Under the pieces are notes generated by a model that had not been told where the DNA came from, did no database searches, and saw nothing but the letters and a program-made list of their open reading frames with translations. Below, piece by piece: positions 18,370 through 27,214 of a stretch of DNA of 64,000 nt; position 1 is the first letter of the stretch; the number at the start of each line of letters is the position of its first letter. The stretch is from Virgibacillus halotolerans (GTDB lineage Bacteria > Bacillota > Bacilli > Bacillales > Amphibacillaceae). Both the position numbers and the translations under genes were made by a program. The stretch covers positions 806,001 to 870,000 of the forward strand of contig NZ_JAFBEA010000001.1 of assembly GCF_016908515.1 (NCBI RefSeq), in the 5' to 3' direction.

Positions 18370-19530
18370 TTACTTAACCATAGAAACGATCTTCTCAGCA
18401 CCATCAGCCATCGATCCTGCTGATGTTATATTCAGCCCTGACTCGTTCAGAATCTTCTTACCTAAATCAACGTTTGTACCTTCTAAACGCACAACTAATG
18501 GGATTTCCAAGCCAACCTGTTTCGTTGCCTCTACAACACCTTCAGCGATAACATCACACTTCATAATACCGCCAAATATGTTGACAAATATCCCTTTTAC
18601 ATTGGAATCGGACAAAATGATTTTAAATGCTTCTGTCACTTTTTCAGCAGTTGCACCGCCCCCAACATCAAGGAAGTTAGCGGGATCGCCGCCATAATGC
18701 TTAATAATATCCATTGTAGACATGGCAAGACCTGCACCATTCACCATACAACCAATATTTCCATCTAGTGATACATAGCTCAAATCATACTTAGATGCTT
18801 CAATTTCCTTTTCATCTTCTTCATCTAAATCACGGAATGCTTGTAAATCCTTCTGACGAAACAATCCGTTATCATCAAAGTTTAATTTAGCATCCAATGC
18901 TAGTACTTCACCATCACCCGTTGTAACAAGCGGGTTAATTTCTGCTATAGAACAATCTTTTTCAATAAATGCCTGATAAAGGCCCATCATAAATTTAACT
19001 GCTTTACCTAGCATTTCATGTGGAATATTAATATTAAATGCTAGTCTACGAGCTTGAAAGCCAGTCAGTCCTACTAGTGGATCAATGACTTCTTTGAAAA
19101 TCTTTTCAGGTGTTGCTGCTGCAACTTCTTCGATTTCAGTACCGCCCTCTTCAGATGCCATTAGCACAACACGAGAAGATGCCCGATCCAGTACCAAACC
19201 TACATAATACTCTTTTTTAATGTCGCATCCTTCTTCAATAAGCAGGCGTTTAACCTCTTTACCTTCAGGACCTGTCTGATGCGTAACCAATGTTTTACCT
19301 AGAATCTCTTCTGCATATGTACGCACATCAGCTTCATTTTTTGCAATCTTAACACCACCGGCTTTACCCCTTCCGCCAGCATGGATTTGTGCTTTTACTA
19401 CTGTAACAGCACTATCTAATTTCTTTGCAGCTTCAACAGCTTCGTCCACTGTATATGCAACATGTCCATTGGGCACGTTTACACCATAGCTACGCAAAAT
19501 TTCTTTGCCTTGATACTCATGAATGTTCAT
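18370..19530 (-). CDS. sucC: Succinyl-CoA ligase (ADP-forming) subunit beta
   Basis: A 386-residue beta subunit with an ATP-grasp domain at about residues 1-235 ([17 protein letters not shown], then [18 protein letters not shown]) and a C-terminal CoA-ligase domain ([32 protein letters not shown]). It supplies the nucleotide and the succinate site for the complex with SucD. The start at 19530 has GGGAGGA seven bases upstream; the open frame extends 18 codons further through the leader without a plausible site. Confidence 0.97.
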   Translation of the reverse strand: MNIHEYQGKEILRSYGVNVPNGHVAYTVDEAVEAAKKLDSAVTVVKAQIHAGGRGKAGGVKIAKNEADVRTYAEEILGKTLVTHQTGPEGKEVKRLLIEEGCDIKKEYYVGLVLDRASSRVVLMASEEGGTEIEEVAAATPEKIFKEVIDPLVGLTGFQARRLAFNINIPHEMLGKAVKFMMGLYQAFIEKDCSIAEINPLVTTGDGEVLALDAKLNFDDNGLFRQKDLQAFRDLDEEDEKEIEASKYDLSYVSLDGNIGCMVNGAGLAMSTMDIIKHYGGDPANFLDVGGGATAEKVTEAFKIILSDSNVKGIFVNIFGGIMKCDVIAEGVVEATKQVGLEIPLVVRLEGTNVDLGKKILNESGLNITSAGSMADGAEKIVSMVK

Positions 19531-19564
19531 TTTCCATCCTCCCATCAAAATTGACTGCAATTCT

Positions 19565-19593
19565 ATTGTATTAAAAAACAACAAATTTCACAA
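19565..19593 (-). promoter_or_regulatory. Sigma-A promoter for sucCD
   Basis: On the minus strand TTGTGA (about 19588-19593), a 17-base spacer and TACAAT (about 19565-19570) lie between ylqH and sucC, with a predicted start about 30 bases before the sucC ATG. A T-run fills most of the spacer. Confidence 0.55.
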
Positions 19594-19613
19594 GAATAAG
19601 GAAGGATGTTGTC

Positions 19614-19892
19614 CTAATTCGATCTATCTCCGATGGATTTATCTGTTCTATATATATAGGCAAACACTTCTGCTACAGCTTGATATAGCTCCTCAGGGAT
19701 TGTTTCATTAATATTTAATTCTGCCAGCAATTCGACCATAGAAGAATCTTCTAAAATAGGGACATTGTTTGCCTTAGCCTTATCAATAATCGTATCCGCG
19801 ATTAACCCTCTACCAGAGGCCGCGACGATTGGAGCATTTTCTCTTGTTTGGTCGTATCGCAATGCAGCGGCTTTCTTTCGTTTTTCTTTCAT
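19614..19892 (-). CDS. ylqH: Stand-alone FlhB C-terminal domain-like protein (YlqH)
   Basis: A 92-residue soluble protein matching the cytoplasmic C-terminal segment of FlhB: AAALRYDQTRENAPIVAASG, NVPILEDSSMVELLAEL, and ETIPEELYQAVAEVFAYIYR. It has no membrane segments. The FlhB self-cleavage motif Asn-Pro-Thr-His is absent; the protein begins where the cleaved FlhB C-terminal polypeptide would begin. It is known as YlqH in B. subtilis, with no settled role. Its ATG overlaps the ylqG stop by four bases (ATGA), indicating coupled translation. It lies far from the flagellar operon, beside sucC. Confidence 0.9.
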   Translation of the reverse strand: MKEKRKKAAALRYDQTRENAPIVAASGRGLIADTIIDKAKANNVPILEDSSMVELLAELNINETIPEELYQAVAEVFAYIYRTDKSIGDRSN

Positions 19893-21676
19893 ATGCGGTA
19901 GTCAACCCCCTGATACGTAGATTTAATGGCTTTTATGCTGGACGATATTTTCGTTTCCGTGTTTTGTGCCAACGGTTTACACACAATTCCGGACAGGTGA
20001 TAGTCTAAATCTGCTAATCCTTTTTTTAACACAGGTTGTAATGAAGCGTATTGGTCATTAACCTCCATCACATCATTATAAATCGTGACTGTTACGACCC
20101 GTTTATGGACATTCATATCAATAACAGTTTGCTTCAAATAGGTAAGATCCAGATAAAAGACGATACGGCAATAATCCGGATCAATTTCTCCATTCCTTGT
20201 TTTGTTACCTGCAAATTCAAGTTCAATATCGCTGTTTAACGCCATTCTTTCACCAGGGATCTGTAAATTCACTTGAATAAAATGATTCGCTTCATTTACC
20301 GAATTTATTTGCATGCCATTGATGAAGTGAAGCAGTTGTTGCCCTGGTTCGTTCGTTGTTCCATCATTTTTTTGCAATATTTGCAGGAGCATTCCTTTTA
20401 TGGTTGCAGATTGTTGTTCTACATCAGTATGTAATAATTGATTTTCATAAGCCAATCCAGTAAAACGTAACAGCTGATTTAACTGAGCTAAGAACTGTTC
20501 CTTTGGTGCCGCTTGAAGAAATAATTTATCGAGTTTTATCTTTGTTAGTAATTCTTCCGTGTCTGCAAAGCCTTGCTTATCAGTCAATGTATGTAAGATA
20601 GACAAAATTTGTTGTGCATGCACTGAATTATATTTTGATATAGTTGCAGCCGATAGTTCTGATGAAAGTAATGGTGTTATTTTCTGGGAAATCTGCTGTT
20701 TTAATACAGTGAATTCCTGCTCCGTTAATACTGGGTCCGCACTTGTCTTAGCTAGCTTATTTTCCCACAATTGAAGCATTTCTGTTGAATGACGTTGTAA
20801 TACCATTTTATTGGAAATTGTTTGCTCCAGAATGCTTACTACCCTCTCACTGTCCATTTCAAAGGGCAATGCTGTGTTTAATAATTGGTTTTGTATATTT
20901 GTCGGCGTGATATTGTTTCGCTCCTCAAACGCTTCCCATTGAGATTGCCATGTTGAAAAATCAATTGACATATTCACGAGGCCTGTTGCCTTCAACAAGT
21001 TAAAAAGCTGTTGGTTATGATGTTTATTTTCCGTTAAAATCTGTTTGATGATTGTAGACTTGGAATCTAGCGGACGGTCCACCATTTGGCTTAAACGGCC
21101 CATAAGCTTCACATTTGTTCTACTTCGTTCTAAAGGCGCGAGTAAAGATTTCATTCGTTCCGTTATTCCGCTCGTATGGTGGGTTAATAAAGCCTGAAAA
21201 ACCGAATCAGTTATCGGTAACTTTGCCGCGATCATTTCTTTCAGGACGACTTTTGTTAACATTTTGTCCTTTGAACGAGTCAACAAATCAAATGCCTGTG
21301 TTAACTGATTTTTATCAAAAGAGATCTTATCATTTATTAGGGACTCAGTCATAGCTACATTTGCTTTCGTTGTTTTTAAGCCCAGTTGCTGTAAAAGGTG
21401 TTTTATATTTACTTTTTCTTCTCTCTTCAATTGTTCTCCCAATACCTTTAAGTGAAGGATGTCATCTGTCGCTTGTACTTGAAAATGATACTTCTCCCCA
21501 ATTGTTAACGGTGTTTTTACTTGGGCTATCATTTTTTGCGAACCGAGCAAAATTTCTGCGTTATTATTTGGATATAGTTTTACTATTTTACCCTGAATGA
21601 TTTGTCCCGGTCGAAGCGTTTGTTGCTGTGGAGTCACCCTGGAGAAAGCCCCTTTTGTTATGCGCCCAATTCCCAC
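19889..21676 (-). CDS. ylqG: Large FliK-like protein of unknown role (YlqG)
   Basis: A protein of about 595 residues, with a beta-rich N-terminus (LRPGQIIQGKIVKLYPNNNA, then EILLGSQKMIAQV), a long helical, Gln- and Leu-rich middle, and a C-terminal domain from about 490 with QVNLQIPGERMA, DYCRIVFYLDLTYLKQTVID and VVTVTIYNDVMEVNDQYASL. That end resembles the FliK hook-length C-terminal fold. It is the YlqG position in B. subtilis; no function is established. The GTG at 21676 has AGGGGTG six bases upstream and is preferred; a GTG at 21685 is also open. The stop overlaps ylqH. Confidence 0.82.
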   Translation of the reverse strand: MGIGRITKGAFSRVTPQQQTLRPGQIIQGKIVKLYPNNNAEILLGSQKMIAQVKTPLTIGEKYHFQVQATDDILHLKVLGEQLKREEKVNIKHLLQQLGLKTTKANVAMTESLINDKISFDKNQLTQAFDLLTRSKDKMLTKVVLKEMIAAKLPITDSVFQALLTHHTSGITERMKSLLAPLERSRTNVKLMGRLSQMVDRPLDSKSTIIKQILTENKHHNQQLFNLLKATGLVNMSIDFSTWQSQWEAFEERNNITPTNIQNQLLNTALPFEMDSERVVSILEQTISNKMVLQRHSTEMLQLWENKLAKTSADPVLTEQEFTVLKQQISQKITPLLSSELSAATISKYNSVHAQQILSILHTLTDKQGFADTEELLTKIKLDKLFLQAAPKEQFLAQLNQLLRFTGLAYENQLLHTDVEQQSATIKGMLLQILQKNDGTTNEPGQQLLHFINGMQINSVNEANHFIQVNLQIPGERMALNSDIELEFAGNKTRNGEIDPDYCRIVFYLDLTYLKQTVIDMNVHKRVVTVTIYNDVMEVNDQYASLQPVLKKGLADLDYHLSGIVCKPLAQNTETKISSSIKAIKSTYQGVDYRI

Positions 21677-21722
21677 CTTAAGCACCCCTATCCATTAATA
21701 AAATCTATTTGATGAAAGATTG

Positions 21723-21916
21723 TTGCTATTTAGCCCGCTGCATGAATACACTTCGCTTTCCGCGGGCAAGGAACAAGCTGAGGCAGACTAAGTATACCAC
21801 CTCTGGCAACGTCTAGGACTACGCTAACGCTCGTCCCGCCAAGAAACGTCCTATGGTCAAAGGCTTTGCCAAGACCTTAGGAAAGCGAGCTTATTTTCAC
21901 TAAGTATGAATAGCAA
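21723..21916. repeat. Diverged GC-rich repeat element between rnhB and ylqG (copy A)
   Basis: A GC-rich island of about 190 bases in an AT-rich gap. It contains the core GCTTTCCGCGGGCA (21755-21768), shared exactly with copies near 30158 and 57097, and further GC-rich arms that have diverged. The island is bounded by an inverted repeat of eight bases, TTGCTATT (21723-21730) and AATAGCAA (21909-21916), which could be element ends. No open frame of note is inside. Confidence 0.65.
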
Positions 21917-21936
21917 TATTTTATACGGAAAGAGCG

Positions 21937-22707
21937 TTAATAAACTACTTTTTTTACTGGTGCAAAAGATCTTCTATGATATGGACTTGCACCATTGACC
22001 TCCAATGCTGTCATATGATTTTTTGTTCCATAACCCATATTCGAAGCAAAATCGTACATCGGGTATTCATGATGCATTTCCTGCATCAACTTATCACGTG
22101 TAACCTTTGCCAAAACGCTGGCTGCAGCAATGGAAACACTTTTCGTGTCCCCTTTTGTTATTGCTTCATGAGTACATGGCAATCCATTAAGGTTTACTGC
22201 ATCAATTAAAATGTGATCTGGTTTTGGGTTTAGCTGATCGATTGCACTGCGCATCGCTAACTTTGTTGCTTCAAATATATTAATTTGATCAATTTGCTGA
22301 CTGTCAATGATGGAAATACCATAACTGATTGCCTGGTCTTTAATGATAAAAAAGAATTTTTCGCGTGTTGCCTTATTTAATTGCTTGGAATCATCCAACC
22401 CTAGTAGTTTAAAATTAGATGGTAAAATGACTGCCGCAGCAACGACTGGTCCTGCAAGCGGTCCTCTGCCAGCTTCATCCATACCTGCAATATACTGATG
22501 TCCATCAGCATAGCCTTTTTGTTCAAAACGACACATCTTTGTGAATTTATCTTCTAGTGCTTTCTCTTTGAGTATCTGGTTTTCATAGCTCTTGATTAAA
22601 TTTTGCACACCTTTTCTTTCATCCTGTCTCAGATCAGCTATTAAAGCTTCGTTCAGTTCCCCAGCTTTAAATAATTCTTTTAGAACAGCTATTGATTTTT
22701 TATCCAT
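21937..22707 (-). CDS. rnhB: Ribonuclease HII
   Basis: A 256-residue RNase HII. The catalytic acidic motif is in AGMDEAGRGPLAGPVVAAAV near residue 75, with LLGLDDSKQLNKATRE next and the third Asp in HILIDAVNL. The N-terminal about 60 residues form the extra helical extension seen in Firmicute RNase HII. It removes single ribonucleotides and RNA primers from DNA. The ATG at 22707 has AGGTG upstream. It is downstream of the rbgA terminator and probably has its own promoter. Confidence 0.96.
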   Translation of the reverse strand: MDKKSIAVLKELFKAGELNEALIADLRQDERKGVQNLIKSYENQILKEKALEDKFTKMCRFEQKGYADGHQYIAGMDEAGRGPLAGPVVAAAVILPSNFKLLGLDDSKQLNKATREKFFFIIKDQAISYGISIIDSQQIDQINIFEATKLAMRSAIDQLNPKPDHILIDAVNLNGLPCTHEAITKGDTKSVSIAAASVLAKVTRDKLMQEMHHEYPMYDFASNMGYGTKNHMTALEVNGASPYHRRSFAPVKKVVY

Positions 22708-22754
22708 ATGTACACCTATCTTTCTTTATATCGGTCATTCTCTCTCACACTTGA

Positions 22755-22783
22755 ATCTTACCATAAAGTAAAATTTCATTCAG
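22755..22783 (-). promoter_or_regulatory. Candidate extended -10 promoter for rnhB
   Basis: On the minus strand CTGAAT, 17 bases, then TAAGAT preceded by TGG (an extended -10). It lies between the rbgA terminator and rnhB, with the start about 45 bases before the ATG. Confidence 0.45.
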
Positions 22784-22813
22784 TAGTGTTTTTACTGCCC
22801 ACCAAACCTGCGA

Positions 22814-22852
22814 TAAAATAAGACATCCATCCGAAGATGCATGTCTTATTTT
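22814..22852 (-). terminator. Terminator after rbgA
   Basis: On the minus strand AAATAAGACAT pairs with ATGTCTTATTT, with an inner CATC-TTCG-GATG hairpin carrying a stable TTCG tetraloop. It follows the rbgA stop at once. Confidence 0.9.
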
Positions 22853-23700
22853 TATATTTCTGCTGCTTCCAGCGTTATTTTACCAAGTCGTCCTGTACGC
22901 AAGTCACGTAATACGATATCAGAAACCTTTTCAAAGTTCACCTGACCACCACTTTCTAGCGCGCCACGTTGTTTGCCAATTGCCACAAAGATTTCCCACA
23001 TGTCTTCCATGTCCCGATCAACCAGATAACGGTCCTCCAGCATTGCAGGATAATGTTCCTGCATATATTTAATTACGAACGCTGTAATATCCTGCAAGGA
23101 AAGTAACTGGTCCTTAATCGTACCTATTGCCGCTAAGCGATAACCGACAGTCTGATCCTCAAATTTCGGCCACAAGATACCTGGCGTATCCAGTAATTCG
23201 AAATCCTTTTTCACTTTAATCCAAAGCTGTTGTTTTGTTATCCCTGGTATATCACCGGTTTTCGCAACCTTTTTATTTGCAAGGCGATTAATTAAAGTCG
23301 ATTTACCCACATTCGGAATACCGACTATCATCGCTCTCGTTGCTCTCGGTTGGATACCCTTCTTTAACAGTCTCTCCTGTTTTTCCTGGCCGAGTTCTTT
23401 TGCCAACTGAATGACATGTTTCACATCTGCTTTATCATTAACATTCACTGCAATCGCGGGGATGCTATTTTCTTTAAAATAAGCAATCCATTTATCTGTT
23501 TCCCGCTGATCCGCCAAGTCTTTTTTCATTAATACAATCATTTTTGTTTTGTTTTGTAAAACTTGTTGCAGCATGGGATTCTGCGATGATAGTGGTGCAC
23601 GTGCATCCACCAACTCCATGACAAAATCAACCAACTTAAGCTTCTCTTCTACCTGACGTCTGGCTTTCGCCATATGCCCGGGGAACCACTGTATTGTCAT
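22852..23700 (-). CDS. rbgA: Ribosome biogenesis GTPase RbgA (YlqF)
   Basis: A 282-residue circularly permuted GTPase. The G4-like segment MIVLMKKDLAD precedes the P-loop GIPNVGKSTLINRLA near residue 127, followed by GDIPGITK and LLDTPGI. The C-terminal ANTAR-like helical region contacts 23S rRNA. RbgA is needed for late 50S subunit assembly. The start MTIQWFPGHMAKARRQ is the conserved one, at the ATG 23700; an in-frame TTG at 23706 is also open. It lies eight bases after the signal peptidase gene. Confidence 0.97.
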   Translation of the reverse strand: MTIQWFPGHMAKARRQVEEKLKLVDFVMELVDARAPLSSQNPMLQQVLQNKTKMIVLMKKDLADQRETDKWIAYFKENSIPAIAVNVNDKADVKHVIQLAKELGQEKQERLLKKGIQPRATRAMIVGIPNVGKSTLINRLANKKVAKTGDIPGITKQQLWIKVKKDFELLDTPGILWPKFEDQTVGYRLAAIGTIKDQLLSLQDITAFVIKYMQEHYPAMLEDRYLVDRDMEDMWEIFVAIGKQRGALESGGQVNFEKVSDIVLRDLRTGRLGKITLEAAEI

Positions 23701-23708
23701 TTTCAATC

Positions 23709-24272
23709 CTACTTTCCTATCATTTGCATTCGGTTAATCGGCCAATAAATCAGGCTTGTTTTTCCGACAATGGAATCTATTGGAATGACACCCAATAAAC
23801 GGCTATCCGTTGAGTTTCCCCGGTTATCCCCTAATACGAGAACATGCCCATCTGGGATGGTTTCATGTTCTCCGGGTAAGTTTTCTAACCTAAAATCGTT
23901 TGTTGGTATGACGTTTAATGTTCCATCATCGTTCTGTTCTTCTAGAAATGGTTCATCTACCTCTTCTCCATCAATATACAATAGATTGTCTTTTACTGCT
24001 ACATGCTCACCAGGTAAGCCAATAACACGTTTAATAAAATCCTTTTTTTCAGATGCATGGAATACCACAATATCAAAACGGTTCGGCTCATTAAAACGGT
24101 AATTTATTTTATTTACAATCATTTGATCCCGATCATGTAATGTGGGCAACATAGATGGTCCATCCACTACAATTGGGGCAAAAAAGAAGGTTCGAACGAT
24201 AAAGGCTAATGCAAATGCAATTAACAAAGCTTTTATCCAATCATACCATTCGCTTTTTTTTCGTTTGGCCAT
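23709..24272 (-). CDS. lepB: Type I signal peptidase
   Basis: A 187-residue signal peptidase with one N-terminal membrane helix (ALLIAFALAFIVRTFFFAP, about residues 15-33). The catalytic Ser is in VDGPSMLPTL near residue 41 and the catalytic Lys in KKDFIKRVIGLPG near residue 83; GDNRGNSTDSR is near 148. It cleaves signal peptides of secreted proteins at the outer face of the membrane. The Bacillus SipS/T/U family matches in length. It heads a short transcript with rbgA; a weak TTGAAT and TAAACT pair lies upstream. Confidence 0.96.
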   Translation of the reverse strand: MAKRKKSEWYDWIKALLIAFALAFIVRTFFFAPIVVDGPSMLPTLHDRDQMIVNKINYRFNEPNRFDIVVFHASEKKDFIKRVIGLPGEHVAVKDNLLYIDGEEVDEPFLEEQNDDGTLNVIPTNDFRLENLPGEHETIPDGHVLVLGDNRGNSTDSRLLGVIPIDSIVGKTSLIYWPINRMQMIGK

Positions 24273-24350
24273 AAATTTTCCTCCGACAGCTAAAATATGT
24301 AACTAACTTCTAGTTTAAGCTTTTCCCTTACGAACATTCAACATTTTGTT

Positions 24351-24392
24351 AAAAAAACAAAAAGGAGCTTGTGCATATTGCCAAGCTCCTTT
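24351..24392 (-). terminator. Terminator after rplS
   Basis: On the minus strand AAAGGAGCTTG and CAAGCTCCTTT pair around about ten bases, followed by a TTGTTTTTTT tract. It ends the rpsP-trmD-rplS transcript. Confidence 0.93.
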
Positions 24393-24408
24393 CCAGTTAC
24401 GTTTATAA

Positions 24409-24753
24409 TTAGCGACGTTCTTTAATACGTGCTGCTTTTCCACGTAGGTTACGAAGATAGTATAGTTTCGCACGACGAACAATACCACGACGCGATACTT
24501 CAATTTCCGCTACTCGAGGGGAATGTACTGGGAAAGTACGCTCAACACCTACACCATAAGAAATTTTTCTTACTGTAAATGTTTCACTGATTCCACCATT
24601 TTGGCGTTTGATTACAACACCTTCAAAAACCTGAATACGTTCACGCGTGCCTTCAACAACTTTCGCATGAACTTTTACAGTATCTCCTGCACGAAAATCA
24701 GGGTGATCTGTACGTAGTTGATCTTTTGTGATGTCTGCAATAAGTTTTTGCAT
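24409..24753 (-). CDS. rplS: 50S ribosomal protein L19
   Basis: A 114-residue L19 with the family core: [20 protein letters not shown], then [20 protein letters not shown] and [14 protein letters not shown]19 sits at the 30S-50S interface and forms intersubunit bridges. An AAGGAG site lies about nine bases before the ATG. It has its own promoter and leader, and is last in the rpsP-khpA-ylqD-rimM-trmD series. Confidence 0.98.
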   Translation of the reverse strand: MQKLIADITKDQLRTDHPDFRAGDTVKVHAKVVEGTRERIQVFEGVVIKRQNGGISETFTVRKISYGVGVERTFPVHSPRVAEIEVSRRGIVRRAKLYYLRNLRGKAARIKERR

Positions 24754-24761
24754 CCAACTTC

Positions 24762-24822
24762 ACTCCTTCCAAACCAATGCTCATGCCCGTCTATGAGGCA
24801 GCGGAACATCGTTTATACGACT
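24762..24822 (-). ncRNA. Ribosomal protein L19 leader
   Basis: The 5' region between the rplS promoter and ATG contains GATGTTCCGCTGCCTC, GACGGGCATGAGC and GGTTTGGAAGGAG, which I recognise as the L19 leader motif found before rplS in Firmicutes. Such leaders are thought to let L19 control its own synthesis. Limits are approximate. Confidence 0.65.
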
Positions 24823-24848
24823 TAAGTATCTACTTAAGCACAACAGTA

Positions 24849-24877
24849 AATATACCATAATGATTGCTTGAATTCAA
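24849..24877 (-). promoter_or_regulatory. Sigma-A promoter for rplS
   Basis: On the minus strand TTGAAT, a 17-base spacer and TATATT, with TGG just before the -10 (extended). It lies in the trmD-rplS gap, so L19 can be made apart from trmD. Confidence 0.75.
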
Positions 24878-24897
24878 GCATTTATTGAAGATAATAT

Positions 24898-25632
24898 TTA
24901 TTGCTTCTTTTTTATTTCATTCAGTAACTTTTGATCTTCATCAGACAGTTCCAGATGATCAAGTAGATCTCTCCGTCTTTCATAAGTACGTTTCAAGGAT
25001 TCCTTTTTACGCCAAGTTTCGATATTTGCATGGTGACCGGATAATAATAGATCCGGTACTTTCATACCACGAAAATCAGCAGGTCTGGTGTAATGTGGGT
25101 GTTCGAGCAAACCTGTAGAAAAGGAATCCTCCGATGCGGAAGCTACGTTTCCCAGCACATCAGGCAACAGTCGAACAACACTATCAACAACAACCATTGC
25201 ACCAAGTTCGCCGCCTGTTAACACATAATCCCCAATTGATATTTCATCGGTTACAAGGTGCTCTCTAATTCGCTCATCATAGCCTTCATAATGACCGCAA
25301 ATAAAAATCAAGTGTTCCTCTTGTGCTAATTCTTCTGCTTTTTTCTGGGTATACGGCTCACCTTGCGGACACATCAAAATAATTCGAGGTTTCGCGTTTC
25401 TCTCTGCTTGAACTGTTTCAACGGCATCAAATACGGGCTGAGGTGTTAAGACCATACCCGCACCACCACCATAAGGGTAATCATCGACTTTTTGATGTTT
25501 GTTAACCGCAAAATCGCGGAAGTTCACCAGTTGATAACTGTATTTATTTTTTTCATGCGCTTTTTTCAAAATAGAAGCGTCGAACATACCATTTATCATC
25601 TCAGGAAAGAGTGTCAATATGTCTATATGCAT
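24898..25632 (-). CDS. trmD: tRNA (guanine-N1)-methyltransferase TrmD
   Basis: A 244-residue SPOUT-class enzyme that methylates G37 next to the anticodon using S-adenosylmethionine, which prevents +1 frameshifting. Recognised segments are [33 protein letters not shown] (near residue 52), [13 protein letters not shown] and [20 protein letters not shown] with the trefoil-knot cofactor site (near 130), and YTRPADFRG near 175. The start overlaps the rimM stop (TAATG). Confidence 0.97.
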   Translation of the reverse strand: MHIDILTLFPEMINGMFDASILKKAHEKNKYSYQLVNFRDFAVNKHQKVDDYPYGGGAGMVLTPQPVFDAVETVQAERNAKPRIILMCPQGEPYTQKKAEELAQEEHLIFICGHYEGYDERIREHLVTDEISIGDYVLTGGELGAMVVVDSVVRLLPDVLGNVASASEDSFSTGLLEHPHYTRPADFRGMKVPDLLLSGHHANIETWRKKESLKRTYERRRDLLDHLELSDEDQKLLNEIKKKQ

Positions 25633-26147
25633 TAATCGAGCAGTCCTTCCATTGGTTCAATGACCACTTTTTTTGCTTCGATATTAACCTCTTTAACCAC
25701 TTCTTTAATATAAGGGATTAACACGTCTTTTCCATTGGGCTGTTTTACTACCCAAACATCGTTCGCACCAGGAGATAAAATTTCTTTAATCTCTCCTAAC
25801 TTATCGATCTCATTTAGAAAAACCTCACATCCTATGATCTCATGATAATAATATTCATCTTCCGCCAAGTCAGTCAGCTGATCCTCATCTATTTTTAAAT
25901 AAGATCCTTTATAAACTTCAACATCATCGATATGATCATAGCCTGCAAAATGTAGAAGATCAAAACCTTTGTGAGAACGATAAGCGTCGACCGTTACCTG
26001 AATAGGACTTTCATTTCCCTTTACCAGATATAATCGTTCGCCCACAGCAAAGCGTTCCGCAAAATCACTAATCCGAACAACCTTAACCTCACCACGAATG
26101 CCATGTGTATTTACAATCTTTCCTGTATTGAACATCTTTTCAGCCAT
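25632..26147 (-). CDS. rimM: 16S rRNA processing protein RimM
   Basis: A 171-residue two-domain maturation factor. The N-terminal RimM beta-barrel begins [20 protein letters not shown]; the C-terminal PRC-barrel domain begins near residue 95 ([13 protein letters not shown]) and holds [17 protein letters not shown]. It binds ribosomal protein S19 and helps fold the 30S head. Placed between ylqD and trmD as usual. Confidence 0.96.
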   Translation of the reverse strand: MAEKMFNTGKIVNTHGIRGEVKVVRISDFAERFAVGERLYLVKGNESPIQVTVDAYRSHKGFDLLHFAGYDHIDDVEVYKGSYLKIDEDQLTDLAEDEYYYHEIIGCEVFLNEIDKLGEIKEILSPGANDVWVVKQPNGKDVLIPYIKEVVKEVNIEAKKVVIEPMEGLLD

Positions 26148-26158
26148 TTCTCCACCTG

Positions 26159-26548
26159 CTATTCATCAATCCGAATGACAACATCATCTTTTATGACAAT
26201 TGCCTTTTCATTAACCATCTCATTCCAATGCGATCCAACTTCAACTTCAACAAGAGCTTCAACTTCCTTTTCAATCATTTCACTACCGATTTCCAGTATA
26301 TCCAGCTGCTCCAGCTTAAAATCAATTAAATTAATTTTTTCTTTACGTTTGTTGATTTCCTGTTGAAATCGCTGCGATATTTCCTGCTTTGATACGCCTG
26401 TCTTATTTTGCAGCTTTCTTTGTTCAAACAGAAGCTGTTGACACTCTTGTTCAAGTCGCATTTGAGATTGGTTAAATTTGTTTTTCAATTTTGTTTTGCT
26501 TTTCTCTGTGACAATTTGTTTGATTAAGACTTTCCTCATTATCTTCAT
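26159..26548 (-). CDS. ylqD: YlqD family protein
   Basis: A 129-residue protein beginning [20 protein letters not shown], with a helical, charged middle ([17 protein letters not shown]) and a C-terminal beta region ([20 protein letters not shown]). It belongs to the YlqD family found between khpA and rimM in Bacillaceae; its function is unknown, though the operon suggests a link to ribosome or RNA work. The start at 26548 has GTGGGG six bases upstream; the longer open frame to 26575 is not supported. Confidence 0.85.
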   Translation of the reverse strand: MKIMRKVLIKQIVTEKSKTKLKNKFNQSQMRLEQECQQLLFEQRKLQNKTGVSKQEISQRFQQEINKRKEKINLIDFKLEQLDILEIGSEMIEKEVEALVEVEVGSHWNEMVNEKAIVIKDDVVIRIDE

Positions 26549-26600
26549 CGGTTTCCCCACTCTCATCAAACTCACATTCCAACCTTCGCAGAGATGTTCT

Positions 26601-26659
26601 TAAAAAGTTCCCTTTTCTTACACTGATAAGAAAAGGGAAAGGAAGACCCTTTCCCTTTT
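26601..26659 (-). promoter_or_regulatory. Two overlapping alternative hairpins between khpA and ylqD
   Basis: On the minus strand, immediately after the khpA stop, AAAAGGGAAAGG pairs perfectly with CCTTTCCCTTTT (12 bp, five-base loop). The second arm and the following bases (TTCCCTTTTCTTA) can instead pair with TAAGAAAAGGGAA (13 bp, six-base loop), which is followed by CTTTTTA. The two foldings share one arm, so they exclude each other. The downstream one looks like a weak terminator, the upstream one like its competitor, an attenuator-type layout. Confidence 0.6.
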
Positions 26660-26887
26660 CTACATAATATCCAAATAAATACGTTTTTTACCATCTGTCT
26701 TCGCTGCATATACAACCGTACGAATCGCCTTGGCAATACGTCCGTTTTTACCAATTACCTTTCCAACATCGTCTTCATTTACAGTAAGATGATAAACCAT
26801 TTTAGATTCTTCTTCTGTTTCCTGTACAACGATGTCTTCCGGGTGATCAACTAAAGAAATAACAATAGATTCAATTAGGGATTTCAT
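26660..26887 (-). CDS. khpA: KH-domain RNA-binding protein KhpA (YlqC)
   Basis: A 75-residue single KH domain protein with the GKNGRIAKAIRTVV loop near residue 43, the GxxG-type RNA-binding element. In other Firmicutes KhpA pairs with KhpB/Jag and affects cell elongation and division. It lies 17 bases after rpsP and is followed directly by the overlapping hairpins. Confidence 0.95.
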   Translation of the reverse strand: MKSLIESIVISLVDHPEDIVVQETEEESKMVYHLTVNEDDVGKVIGKNGRIAKAIRTVVYAAKTDGKKRIYLDIM

Positions 26888-26904
26888 GATATCACACTAC
26901 TTTA

Positions 26905-27174
26905 CTATTGATTTTTCTGGTCGTGGAATTTCTTCATGATGCCTTCTTTTGAGAAAAGATTGCGAACTGTATCACTTGGTTTCGCACCGTTTGTCATCCA
27001 GTTAAGTGCTTTTTCTTCATCAATTTTAACTTCAACCGGGTTAACTACCGGGTTATAAGTTCCAATTTGTTCGATTTGACGTCCATCACGAGGAGAACGT
27101 GAATCTGCTACAACAATACGATAAAATGGATTTCTTTTTGAACCCATACGTTTTAAACGAATTTTAACAGCCAT
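26905..27174 (-). CDS. rpsP: 30S ribosomal protein S16
   Basis: An 89-residue S16 with the family start [20 protein letters not shown] and [16 protein letters not shown]16 binds the 5' and central regions of 16S rRNA early in 30S assembly. GGAGGTGC precedes the ATG. First gene of the rpsP-khpA-ylqD-rimM-trmD set. Confidence 0.98.
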   Translation of the reverse strand: MAVKIRLKRMGSKRNPFYRIVVADSRSPRDGRQIEQIGTYNPVVNPVEVKIDEEKALNWMTNGAKPSDTVRNLFSKEGIMKKFHDQKNQ

Positions 27175-27214
27175 GTAATTGCACCTCCAATAATAATGTT
27201 TTACACAATTTTAG

